This document shows positions 7,963-15,894 of a DNA stretch of 51,640 nt, piece after piece. The stretch covers positions 1 through 51,640 of the forward strand of contig CAJUSS010000007.1 of the NCBI GenBank assembly GCA_910588895.1, read 5' to 3'. The DNA is from an uncultured Lachnospiraceae bacterium. Its GTDB lineage: Bacteria > Bacillota > Clostridia > Lachnospirales > Lachnospiraceae. Numbering within the stretch: the first letter of the stretch is position 1; the number at the start of each line of letters is the position of its first letter. Position numbers and translations under genes: made by a program. Under the pieces are notes generated by a model. That model saw nothing but the letters and a program-made list of their open reading frames with translations. It was not told the DNA's origin and ran no database searches.

Positions 7963-9471
7963 TCACGCCTCCGCAAACCCGACCGCGTGCAGGAACCGTC
8001 CAAAAGCCTCCCGCCCCTTCTCGTCACATTTATACACCCCAGCATCCTCCAGCACCCGGGCGAACACATGGCCCACCTCCTCCCGGAGGATCTCGGCCAC
8101 ATTATCCTGGGTGATGCCGGGATATTTCGGTCTAAACTCATCTACCCAGTCCGCATGCTTTTTCAGCTCCTCGTCGGCGCGGATATCCGCTCCCTTCACG
8201 ATCGCCTCCCCAAGGAGGGTCAGCTCCTCCTTCAGCCTGGAGGGCAGGACCGCCAGGCCCATGACCTCGATCAGGCCGATGTTCTCCTTCTTGATATGAT
8301 GCAGCTCCTGATGGGGATGATAGACACCCAGAGGGAACTCCTCTGTGGTGATATTGTTCCGCAGCACCAGATCCAGCTCGAAGAGCTCCCCGTTCTTTCT
8401 GGCGATCGGTGTGATCGTATTATGAGGCTCCCCGTCAGTCTCCGCAAAGACAAAGGCCGCTTCATCGGTATAGCCTCTCCAGGCCTTTAACACCACATCC
8501 GCCAGCTCGATCAGGCGGTCGCTGTCCTTGCCCCGCAGGCGCAGCACTGACATGGGCCAGAACACGATCCCGGCCTCCACATCCGCAAAGCCCGGCATGG
8601 TAAAGTGCTTTTCGATCCCGGCCTTCGCCATGGCAAAGGTATAATGCCCGCCCTGGAAATGATCGTGGCTCAGGATCGATCCGCCCACGATCGGCAGGTC
8701 CGCATTAGACCCCAGGAAATAGTGGGGGAACAGCTTCACAAAATCAAAGAGCTTCTTAAAGGCTGCCTTCTCGATCTTCATGGGCACATGCCGGCCGTTA
8801 AAGACGATGCAGTGCTCATTATAATATACATACGGCGAATACTGGAATCCCCAGCGGCTGTCATTGATGGTGACCGGGATGATCCGGTGGTTGTTCCTGG
8901 CCGGATGGTTGACCCTCCCCGCATAGCCCACGTTCTCCATGCACAAAAGGCACTTGGGATAACCGCTCTGCTTGGCCAGCTTCGCCGCCGCGATTGCCTT
9001 GGGATCTTTCTCCGGCTTAGATAAGTTCACGGTGATATCCAGCTCCCCGTACCGGGTGGCGGTCTTCCACTTTAAGTCCTTACACACCCGATAGCGGCGT
9101 ATGTAGTCGGAATCCTGGCTCAGCTTATAGAAATAGTCCGTGGCCTCCTTGGGCGACTTTTCAAAATGCTCCCAAAATGTATCCACCACCTCGCTGGGCC
9201 TGGGCATCAGACAATCCATCAGCCGGGTATCGAAAAGATCTTGGTAGACCACGCCGTCTTCCTTTAAGACCCCCGTCTCATGGGCATAGTCCAAAAGCTC
9301 CTTTAAGATGCCTTCCAGATCCCGGCCCTCTGCCCCGTCCTCCGGCTCCTCATACTCGTCCATCTTAAGCACATCCAATATCCGATTGGTCGCGTAGATC
9401 CTGTCCGCTTCCTTGATCAGGCCCGTATCCAGCCCATACTGTACCAGCCCTTTGATCGCACCATACACCAT
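7963..9471 (-). CDS. galT: UDP-glucose--hexose-1-phosphate uridylyltransferase (Firmicutes type)
   Basis: A 502-residue protein matching the long Gram-positive GalT family. It exchanges UMP between UDP-glucose and galactose-1-phosphate in the Leloir pathway, in the cytoplasm. The family N-terminus (MVYGAIKGLVQYGLDTGLI) is present, as are YPKCLLCMENVGYAGRVNHP and the His-rich HDHFQGGH at about 269-276. I start it at the ATG at 9471, because AGGAGG lies 9 nt upstream. An in-frame ATG at 9501 has no good site and would add ten basic residues. No galK or galE is adjacent. The leader contains a repeat element and a long hairpin. Confidence 0.9.
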   Translation of the reverse strand: MVYGAIKGLVQYGLDTGLIKEADRIYATNRILDVLKMDEYEEPEDGAEGRDLEGILKELLDYAHETGVLKEDGVVYQDLFDTRLMDCLMPRPSEVVDTFWEHFEKSPKEATDYFYKLSQDSDYIRRYRVCKDLKWKTATRYGELDITVNLSKPEKDPKAIAAAKLAKQSGYPKCLLCMENVGYAGRVNHPARNNHRIIPVTINDSRWGFQYSPYVYYNEHCIVFNGRHVPMKIEKAAFKKLFDFVKLFPHYFLGSNADLPIVGGSILSHDHFQGGHYTFAMAKAGIEKHFTMPGFADVEAGIVFWPMSVLRLRGKDSDRLIELADVVLKAWRGYTDEAAFVFAETDGEPHNTITPIARKNGELFELDLVLRNNITTEEFPLGVYHPHQELHHIKKENIGLIEVMGLAVLPSRLKEELTLLGEAIVKGADIRADEELKKHADWVDEFRPKYPGITQDNVAEILREEVGHVFARVLEDAGVYKCDEKGREAFGRFLHAVGFAEA

Positions 9472-9522
9472 GCCCCATATCCTCCTTTTCCTCTTTGCCA
9501 TGTAGTGCCGCCTGCCCTTTCA

Positions 9523-9624
9523 GCCCCGCAGTGCAGCTCGGATCCGCTCCGCTCCTCCTCGCTCACGGGCTTTTTGGCCCCGCAGTGCAGCTCGGATCCG
9601 CTCCGCTCCTCCTCGCTCACGGGC
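9523..9624. repeat. 48-bp direct repeat, two tandem copies
   Basis: Positions 9523-9570 and 9577-9624 are identical over 48 bp and 6 bp apart (period 54). Each copy starts GCCCCGCAGTGCAGC and ends CTCGCTCACGGGC. On the minus strand the repeat can be translated as PVSEEERSGSELHCGA twice, but there is no ribosome binding site for such a frame. I treat it as non-coding. Confidence 0.8.
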
Positions 9625-9637
9625 CTTTCGGCCCTAT

Positions 9638-9702
9638 GGAAAAGGGCGGATACAGAGCTGCTTATGTGCGAGCACAACGCGGCTCTGTATCCGCCCTTTT
9701 CC
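9638..9702. repeat. Perfect 21-bp inverted repeat (long hairpin)
   Basis: The arms 9638-9658 and 9682-9702 are perfectly complementary (GGAAAAGGGCGGATACAGAGC and its complement). The 23-nt loop itself contains TGTGC-GA-GCACA. There is no T-tract on either side, so it is not a standard terminator. Together with the direct repeats it occupies the galT leader, and the set resembles a REP- or MITE-like non-coding element. A TATAAT on the minus strand at 9727-9732 could be the galT -10, which would place this hairpin in the transcript. Confidence 0.8.
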
Positions 9703-9823
9703 GCACTGCTCTTCGCTTTCATGGATATTATACCGCCAATGCCTGCAAAAAGACATGTATAAATGTTTTATCTAGCTATAATTTCTTTAACTCGCACCAC
9801 TTTTTACACGCCGGGATATCATC

Positions 9824-10396
9824 TCAAACATATCTCCGGATCCTCTCCACCATGATCCCCCCCAAAAGTCCGATCAGGGCCCCGGCGATGGTCCCGGCGA
9901 TCAGGAGTACAGGGAGATAAGTGAACACCGCGAAGGTCTTCACCACAAAAGCGGCGATCAGGAGCTGCCCGATATTATGACCCACCCCCCCGATCACGCT
10001 GATGCCGATGATACTGAACCCTCCCATCCTTTTGCACAGCAGCATCAAGAGCAGGCTCAAGGCCGCTCCGGCCAGGCTGTAGATGATGCTGAACATGTTC
10101 CCAAAGGCCCAGCCTGCCAGCACGATCCTGGCCAGGTTCACCTGGACGGTCCCCCTGACCCCGATCGTGTAGAGCCCCGTCACCGTCACCAGGTTCGCCA
10201 GCCCCAGTTTCACCCCCGGCGCCCCTAAGTAGATGGGGATCAAGGTCTCCACATAGCTGAACACCAGCGCCAGCGCCAGCAAAAGCCCATAAAGCGCCAC
10301 ACGCCTGCCGATGTCCATATCCCTGCCTTTGCGCACACCCTCCGATCTGCCCTTAACATTGCTGTCTTTGCCCGTCTTGTGCTTCCCCTGCTCCAT
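9824..10396 (-). CDS. Gx transporter family membrane protein (Hpre_diP_synt_I-like)
   Basis: A 190-residue protein. About 30 polar N-terminal residues precede five or six helices. The core GRRVALYGLLLALALVFSYVE, VKLGLANLVTVTGLY and GGVGHNIGQLLIAAFVV is typical of PF07456. That family was named heptaprenyl diphosphate synthase component I but is now usually annotated as a Gx transporter-family membrane protein of unproven substrate. AGGAGATGAG lies just before the ATG at 10396; a later in-frame ATG (MDIGRR) is also possible. It follows the GltD-like gene by 101 nt on the same strand. No prenyl-synthase gene is nearby, so an isoprenoid role is not supported here. Confidence 0.75.
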   Translation of the reverse strand: MEQGKHKTGKDSNVKGRSEGVRKGRDMDIGRRVALYGLLLALALVFSYVETLIPIYLGAPGVKLGLANLVTVTGLYTIGVRGTVQVNLARIVLAGWAFGNMFSIIYSLAGAALSLLLMLLCKRMGGFSIIGISVIGGVGHNIGQLLIAAFVVKTFAVFTYLPVLLIAGTIAGALIGLLGGIMVERIRRYV

Positions 10397-10497
10397 ATCT
10401 CATCTCCTGTAAAAAGATCCGTCAAAGCTCCGAGTAACCTCCCCAGGCTCGCCGGCCAAGCAGCAGAGGAAGGGCCACCGCCAACCCACCTGATCGA

Positions 10498-11733
10498 TCA
10501 CTCCTCATCCTTCGGCAGACTCTGCATATACTGATGCATGGACTCCGCCACCACCTTGCTGTGGGCCACCGCCTCTACCACGGTCCGCGCCCCGTTCACC
10601 ACATCCCCGGAGGCGAAGATCCCCGGCCTGGAGGTGTGTCCGGTCTCGTCAGCCACTAAAAGCCCCTTGGCATCAGCCTTTAACCCCTCTGTGGTGCTGA
10701 CGATCCGGTTCCTGGGCCCCTGGCTGATCGAGATGATCACGCTGTCCGACGGGTAGAAGGTATCTGAGTCCGGCACCTCGGTCAGGTTCCCCTCCTCGTC
10801 CTCCAGAAGATCGCGGAAGATCACGCCGTCATCCTTGATCTCGATGGGCATCTTATTGAACTCGAACTCCACGCCCTCCAGCTTGGCATAGCTGAACTCA
10901 TAGTCGCTGGCTGCCACCTTTTTCGATAAGGAGAAGCAGGTGAGCTTGGTCACGCCCTTGCGGATCGCCGTCCTGGCCACATCCATAGCAGCGTTCCCGG
11001 CTCCGATCACGATCACCTGCTCACCCAGCTTATAGCTGTCCGGATTGTTCAGGTAATTGATCCCAAAATGGACATTCCCGAAGGTCTCCCCTTTGATGTG
11101 TAGGGAGTTTGGGTTCCACACACCGGTGCCGATAAAGATCGCCTTGTAGCCGTCCCGGAACAGGTCGTCGATACCGATCGCCGCTCCGATCGTGGTATTG
11201 GGACGGATCTTGATCCCCTTCATCTCCAGGTGGCGGTACTGGATGTCATCCAGCACGCTCTTTGGCAGACGGAACTCCGGGATCCCATACCGCAGCACCC
11301 CTCCAATCTTATCCTTCCCCTCGAAGATCGTCACCTGGTAGCCGTATCGGGCCAGGATGATCGCGATCGTGATCCCGGCCGGACCAGATCCGATGATCGC
11401 CACCCGCATCCCATTAGAGGGCGCGGGCCCCTTGGTCATCTTGCTGGCGTAGGTGGAGGAGATATAATTTTCAATGGTGGAAAAATGGACCGGCGCGCCC
11501 TTCCTCCCCAGCACACAATGTCCCTCGCACTGATCTTCATGGTTGCATACCAGGCTGCACACCGTGGTCAGGGGATTGTTCTCAAAAAGCATCCGCCCTG
11601 CCTCATCCAGCTTGTTCTCCTTCAGCAGCCGGATCGCCTCCGGGATATCCGTCCCGATCGGGCAGTGCTTCCTGCACTGAGGCACCTTGCACTGTAAACA
11701 CCGGTTCGCCTCATCCATAACATGTAACGCCAT
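10498..11733 (-). CDS. GltD-like NAD(P)-dependent Fe-S/FAD oxidoreductase
   Basis: A 411-residue flavoprotein similar to the small subunit of glutamate synthase. An N-terminal [4Fe-4S] domain has CLQCKVPQCRKHCP (Cys12, 15, 20, 24) and a second Cys cluster, CSLVCNHEDQCEGHC. It is followed by an FAD-binding GSGPAG motif, an NAD(P)H-binding GAGNAA motif and the terminal GIFASGDVVNGA. Such proteins pass electrons from NAD(P)H to a partner subunit. No large GltB or dihydropyrimidine dehydrogenase partner is adjacent, so the acceptor is unknown. AAGGAGGAGC lies 8 nt before the ATG at 11733, so the longer frame from 11793 is rejected. Confidence 0.85.
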   Translation of the reverse strand: MALHVMDEANRCLQCKVPQCRKHCPIGTDIPEAIRLLKENKLDEAGRMLFENNPLTTVCSLVCNHEDQCEGHCVLGRKGAPVHFSTIENYISSTYASKMTKGPAPSNGMRVAIIGSGPAGITIAIILARYGYQVTIFEGKDKIGGVLRYGIPEFRLPKSVLDDIQYRHLEMKGIKIRPNTTIGAAIGIDDLFRDGYKAIFIGTGVWNPNSLHIKGETFGNVHFGINYLNNPDSYKLGEQVIVIGAGNAAMDVARTAIRKGVTKLTCFSLSKKVAASDYEFSYAKLEGVEFEFNKMPIEIKDDGVIFRDLLEDEEGNLTEVPDSDTFYPSDSVIISISQGPRNRIVSTTEGLKADAKGLLVADETGHTSRPGIFASGDVVNGARTVVEAVAHSKVVAESMHQYMQSLPKDEE

Positions 11734-11768
11734 ACCAAGCTCCTCCTTATCCGTTCTATACCCTCTCA

Positions 11769-11797
11769 AGTATACCACATTTTCCAGGATCATATCA
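11769..11797 (-). promoter_or_regulatory. Putative promoter of the GltD-like gene
   Basis: On the minus strand TGATAT, 17 nt, then TATACT preceded by TGTGG (extended -10). The start codon follows about 35 nt downstream. Confidence 0.45.
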
Positions 11798-11890
11798 CAA
11801 ACATGACCCTGCCACAGCTTTTATGCCGCTAGATCGATGGACCCATTATACCATAGACCCTTCCTGGCTGCCAAGCATTTTAAACCATAC

Positions 11891-11914
11891 AAAAAGCGGC
11901 AGTCCCCTGCCGCT
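11891..11914 (-). terminator. Terminator after the GH2 gene
   Basis: Stem AGCGGCAG/CTGCCGCT with loop GGGA on the minus strand, followed by TTTTT. It starts about 17 nt after the GH2 stop codon and ends the long sugar operon. Confidence 0.75.
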
Positions 11915-11930
11915 CTTTTATCGGATCGGA

Positions 11931-13760
11931 TCAGTGCTCTTTGGCCCCCACGATCTCTCCAAAACGTACATACAGCTCCCGGTTCAGAGCCTGGACCTCT
12001 TCTGCGATCAGCTTATCCACCTTCCGGTCATAGGTCATGACCCCGTTGATCTCTTCCTCGATATCACTGGTCTGGGTATAGATAGCGGCAGACAGCCCCC
12101 GCTCCAGGTTCGGATAGATCTCCTCCTCCCAGAGCCTCCGGTAGTTCGCCGTCAGCTCCTCCCTTGACCGGTAATGCTGATAGCCGAATATCTTCTCACA
12201 GGCCTTGTGCCCTTCCACCGGATAGGTGTAGCCGCCGTACTCGGTCAGCGCCACCACCCGGTCCTTTTGCGGCTCTACCACCAGCTTGCGGACGTAATTG
12301 TGGATACTGTACATATCCCCGCCCTTCTGGTCGAACCAGCCGCAGGCTTCATTGATCAGCCGCCCCTGGTCCATCTGCCGCAGACGCGCTGTGGCCTTTC
12401 CTGCATCGAACTGTCCCCAGCCTTCATTAAAAGGCACCCACACGGCGATACAGGGATGATCGTAGAGATGCCGCACCATTCCCTGCAGGTCTCTGTGATA
12501 CTGCTTTCTCCCTTCCTTATCCTGCCGCTTGAACAGTCTATAGTGACGATCGCTCACGCTCCTGGCAAAACGGTCCGAGGCATTGGGCAGATAGGTCACA
12601 AAGACCATATCGTAATCGCCGCCGCCATTGGGCATGTCCTGCCAGACGATCATCCCCAGCCGGTCGCAGTGATAGTAAAACCGCTCCGGCTCGATCTTGA
12701 TATGCTTCCGGATCGTATTATATCCCATCTCCTTCAGCTTCACGATGTCATATTGCAGCGCCTCGTCGCTGGGAGGGGTCATGAGACCGTCTGGCCAATA
12801 ACCCTGGTCCAGGACCCCGTTAAAAAAGTAAGGCTCATCGTTTAAGAAGAACCGGCGTATGCCCTTTTCGTCCATGCCAGTGGACAGCTTGCGCATACCC
12901 AGATAGCTGGTCACCTTATCCTTTCCCAGCGTGATCTCCACATCATAGAGATGGGGATCTGCAGGCGACCACGGGTGGAAGTCTCCCAGTCCCACCGTCA
13001 GGCTCTTTCCGGGCGTCATCTTGGCCTCTGCCACCACCTGTCCATGGTCCAGGACCCTTATATGTCCGGGACCGGCGGGATGCCCCTCTGCTCCGACCTT
13101 GAACCGGACCGCCCCTTCGTCGAAGACCGGGTCGATCTTCACCCATTTTATATAAACCTCTTCCACACTCTCCATCCAGACCGTCTGCCATATCCCGCTC
13201 TGGGGCGTATAGAACAGCGATCCGTATTTCCCCTTTTTATGGAGCTTTTGCTTGCCCCGCGCATGGGGCAGTTTTTCCGTCTTGTCCACCACCCGCAGGG
13301 TCAGGACGTTCTCCCCCTCCTTAAGGGCTTCCGTTACATCAAAGGAAAACGGGAGATAGCCGCCCTTATGCCCGCCCAAACGGATGCCGTTCATATAGAC
13401 CTGGCACTCCTGGTCCACCGCGCCGAAGTGCAGCAGGACCCGGCTCTTTTTAAAACCTTTTGGCAGGCAAAAGCCCTTTCGGTAGCAGAGCACATCCTCC
13501 GGTCCCACGATCTTTCCCACCCCGGAAAGGTAAGCCTCCGGCGAGAACGGCACTAAGATCTCCCCATCCAGCTCCTCCTCTCCCAAGACCAGCTCCGGCT
13601 GACAGGAGCTGCCAGACCCCTCCGTCTTTATGATCTTGTAGCCCCACAGCCCGTTCAGGTTCAGATAACTGTCCCGTACCAGACCAGGGCGGGGATATTC
13701 CTGCCAGACCTTCTCCTTATCCAGCGCCTCTCCCCAACTGGTAATCAATTGTAGCATCAT
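11931..13760 (-). CDS. Glycoside hydrolase family 2 protein
   Basis: A 609-residue GH2 enzyme with no signal peptide, so it acts on imported sugars. Order: N-terminal jelly-roll sugar-binding domain (about 20-170, including RVLLHFGAVDQECQVYMNG), an Ig-like domain (about 200-290), and a TIM barrel. The acid/base is in FNEGWGQFD (E446) and the likely nucleophile is in VALTEYGGY (E507). GGAAAGG lies 9 nt before the ATG pair at 13760/13757; the longer frame to 13820 lacks a site. It is the last gene of the ABC transporter operon. GH2 covers beta-galactosidase, glucuronidase, arabinofuranosidase and galactofuranosidase activities. The YtfQ-like transporter makes a furanosidase attractive but unproven. 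Confidence 0.88.
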   Translation of the reverse strand: MMLQLITSWGEALDKEKVWQEYPRPGLVRDSYLNLNGLWGYKIIKTEGSGSSCQPELVLGEEELDGEILVPFSPEAYLSGVGKIVGPEDVLCYRKGFCLPKGFKKSRVLLHFGAVDQECQVYMNGIRLGGHKGGYLPFSFDVTEALKEGENVLTLRVVDKTEKLPHARGKQKLHKKGKYGSLFYTPQSGIWQTVWMESVEEVYIKWVKIDPVFDEGAVRFKVGAEGHPAGPGHIRVLDHGQVVAEAKMTPGKSLTVGLGDFHPWSPADPHLYDVEITLGKDKVTSYLGMRKLSTGMDEKGIRRFFLNDEPYFFNGVLDQGYWPDGLMTPPSDEALQYDIVKLKEMGYNTIRKHIKIEPERFYYHCDRLGMIVWQDMPNGGGDYDMVFVTYLPNASDRFARSVSDRHYRLFKRQDKEGRKQYHRDLQGMVRHLYDHPCIAVWVPFNEGWGQFDAGKATARLRQMDQGRLINEACGWFDQKGGDMYSIHNYVRKLVVEPQKDRVVALTEYGGYTYPVEGHKACEKIFGYQHYRSREELTANYRRLWEEEIYPNLERGLSAAIYTQTSDIEEEINGVMTYDRKVDKLIAEEVQALNRELYVRFGEIVGAKEH

Positions 13761-13802
13761 ACACCTATGCCTTTCCGGTACTGCTGCATAACGCCCGGGA
13801 TC

Positions 13803-13829
13803 GGCCGGCCCCCATCCCAAAGGCCGGCC
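13803..13829 (-). other. Intercistronic GGCCGGCC hairpin
   Basis: GGCCGGCC at 13803-13810 and 13822-13829 forms an 8-bp GC-only stem between the second permease and the GH2 gene. There is no T-tract. It may stabilise or partly attenuate the message. Confidence 0.5.
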
Positions 13830-13902
13830 CTATCCCCCATCCGGCGTTCTCACAGCAGCCCTGCTCTTTTTAAACCTGTCTTCATGATGTCTTGGCGGTC
13901 CT

Positions 13903-14892
13903 TTATCTCTTCCCGATCTTGATGCTGCGCAGTACCTCGGACTGGACCCCTACGGAGATCAGCACCAAGAGCCCCATGATGATGGACTGCCAGTGGACCG
14001 AGATGCTGGTGGGCAGATAGGTAAAGATCGTATTGATGATGAAATAGATCAGGATGCCGAAAAAGGTGCCGGAAAATCTCCCTTCGCCTCCTGACAGCTT
14101 CACTCCGCCGATGGCGCACATGGCGATGGCATAGGTCTCATACACATTGCCGGCGCTAAGGGTGGCGCTGCCGCTGCTGGATGCTAAGAGCACGCCGGAC
14201 ATGGCCGCGATGATGCCGCTGCACATGAACGCTCCGATCTTGATCTTATCCACATCGATCCCCATCATCCGGGCCGCTTCGCAGTTGCCGCCCACGGCAT
14301 AGATCCCCATGCCGAACTTGGTGCTCCTGGCCACATACATGCACAGGAAGGTGATGATAAAGAGCAAGAACACCAGGATCGAGATCCCGCTCTTCATGCC
14401 GGGGATCGCACCCTTTAATACACTGGCGGAGGCAAATGTCAATATACTGCCCTTTACAGCCACGGATTTCTGGGCGATGATCAAGATCACCCCACGCAGC
14501 GCGAACATCATGGCCAGCGATGCGATCCAGGAGGATATCCGCATCTTGGTCACCATCAGGCCGATCGCCAGACCGGAAACGGCTCCTACCAAAAGACCGC
14601 AGAGGATGCCAAGGACCGGGTTCACCTCGCCCACCAGGCCCATGACCACTCCGCTCAGAGCCAGCACGGCTCCCACAGAAAGGTCGATCTCCGCGCACAA
14701 GATCACGAAGGTCATGCCAAGCGCCAGAAACCCGCCGTTCTTCGCCGCTTTCAGCAGGATATTGAACGCATTGTTGGCGGTCAGGAAATTCTTATCCCGA
14801 AAAACGATGCTGGTGACGACGACTAAGAGCAAAAATGCCAGGACCGTGCTTTTGGAGTAGAACAGTCGATCTATCTTTTTCTTTGTATCCAT
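13903..14892 (-). CDS. Sugar ABC transporter permease (second, YjfF/RbsC-like)
   Basis: A 329-residue membrane protein of the BPD_transp_2 family (PF02653), with about ten helices and the family hallmark LALGMTFVILCAEIDLSVGA. In most relatives the segment reads GGIDLSVG; here the two glycines are replaced by Ala-Glu. AGGAGGT lies 7 nt before the ATG at 14892. The gene follows a second, different permease by about 40 nt. Two distinct permeases with one ATPase and one binding protein is the composition of the YtfQRT-YjfF galactofuranose importer of Escherichia coli, so a heterodimeric membrane channel is likely. Confidence 0.85.
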   Translation of the reverse strand: MDTKKKIDRLFYSKSTVLAFLLLVVVTSIVFRDKNFLTANNAFNILLKAAKNGGFLALGMTFVILCAEIDLSVGAVLALSGVVMGLVGEVNPVLGILCGLLVGAVSGLAIGLMVTKMRISSWIASLAMMFALRGVILIIAQKSVAVKGSILTFASASVLKGAIPGMKSGISILVFLLFIITFLCMYVARSTKFGMGIYAVGGNCEAARMMGIDVDKIKIGAFMCSGIIAAMSGVLLASSSGSATLSAGNVYETYAIAMCAIGGVKLSGGEGRFSGTFFGILIYFIINTIFTYLPTSISVHWQSIIMGLLVLISVGVQSEVLRSIKIGKR

Positions 14893-14934
14893 TACGTTAA
14901 CCTCCTATCTGCTGACGGCTGCCAAGCCGCAGCC

Positions 14935-15894
14935 TTATTTCGCCTGTTCTCTCTGGATGAACACCGCAAACACGATGATGACTGCCTTGAACACCTGGGC
15001 ATATTGATCGGGGATATTGTTCATGACGCAGGTCAATGTGATCATCTGCATGATCAGCGCGCCGATGACCGTTCCCACGACATGGGCCTTGCCGCCGCTC
15101 ATAGGCGTGCCGCCGATGACCACTGCCGCGATCGCGTCCAGCTCCGCCAGCTGCCCTAAGGAACTGCCTGCCGCCACGGACACCTTTGCCGCCTGGAACA
15201 CCCCGGCAAAGGCCGCCAGGAACGCGCTCAGGCCATACACGAACATCAAGGTCCCCGCCGCGTGGATGCCGGCAAGGGTACTGGACCTCAAGCTGTCGCC
15301 CACCGCCTGGATCTGATGCCCCAGTACGGTCTTTTCCGCCAGGACCCAGACCGCTGCTACCGCCAGGACGATCGGGATGATCTGCACCGGGATAACGCCG
15401 CCCAGCTTATAGGTCCCCCAGAGGGCCAGCTGTTTTCCCACGTCCCCCAGCTTGTTAAAATAGATATCCCGGCCGCCGCAGAGCACCTGGGCCACGCCGC
15501 GCAGGGTCAGCTGCAGGCCTAAGGTGATGACCATGGCCTGGAGCCGCAAGCCGCCTACCATAAAGCCGGTAACGCAGCCGATCAGGACCGCAGCCGCCAC
15601 CGCGATGAACAGAGAGGGGAGCAATCCCATATCCGTCATCAGGCTGGCGGTCAGCACGCCGGATAAAGCCATCATGGAACCCACTGCGATATCGATACCG
15701 CCTGTGGATATCACCAGGGTCATGCCCATACCGCAGAGGATCGTGGGACAGATCTGGGTGATGATGTTGTTTAAGTTGCCCAACCGGAAGAAGTTCGGCG
15801 TGAACAGAGAATTCAGCAGCACGAAGAGCACGAGCAACGTGACCGCACTATACTTTTGTACCAACTGTAAGGTATCCTGCTTCGTCTTACCCAT
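14935..15894 (-). CDS. Sugar ABC transporter permease (first, YtfT/RbsC-like)
   Basis: A 319-residue membrane protein of PF02653 with the hallmark GMTLVISTGGIDIAVGSMMAL in full. It forms the translocation path together with the permease encoded just downstream. The ATG at 15894 overlaps the end of the ATPase gene by 8 nt. GAGGGA lies 7 nt upstream, so translation is probably coupled; a GTG at 15915 is the alternative. The canonical GGIDIAVG motif and the upstream position match YtfT better than YjfF. Confidence 0.85.
   Translation of the reverse strand: MGKTKQDTLQLVQKYSAVTLLVLFVLLNSLFTPNFFRLGNLNNIITQICPTILCGMGMTLVISTGGIDIAVGSMMALSGVLTASLMTDMGLLPSLFIAVAAAVLIGCVTGFMVGGLRLQAMVITLGLQLTLRGVAQVLCGGRDIYFNKLGDVGKQLALWGTYKLGGVIPVQIIPIVLAVAAVWVLAEKTVLGHQIQAVGDSLRSSTLAGIHAAGTLMFVYGLSAFLAAFAGVFQAAKVSVAAGSSLGQLAELDAIAAVVIGGTPMSGGKAHVVGTVIGALIMQMITLTCVMNNIPDQYAQVFKAVIIVFAVFIQREQAK

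Noticed and set aside
7817..7966. A 49-codon minus-strand frame starting GTG at 7966, overlapping the galT stop by 4 nt
   Set aside because: The composition is protein-like (PNIRYLIPNMYPAIERYL), but the only upstream purine tract is 1 nt from the GTG and I recognise no family. It may be a gene remnant; evidence is too thin to annotate.
9417..9722. Minus-strand frame containing PVSEEERSGSELHCGA twice
   Set aside because: It consists of the hairpin, the direct repeats and the galT start in another frame, without a ribosome binding site. The repetition is explained by the DNA repeat.
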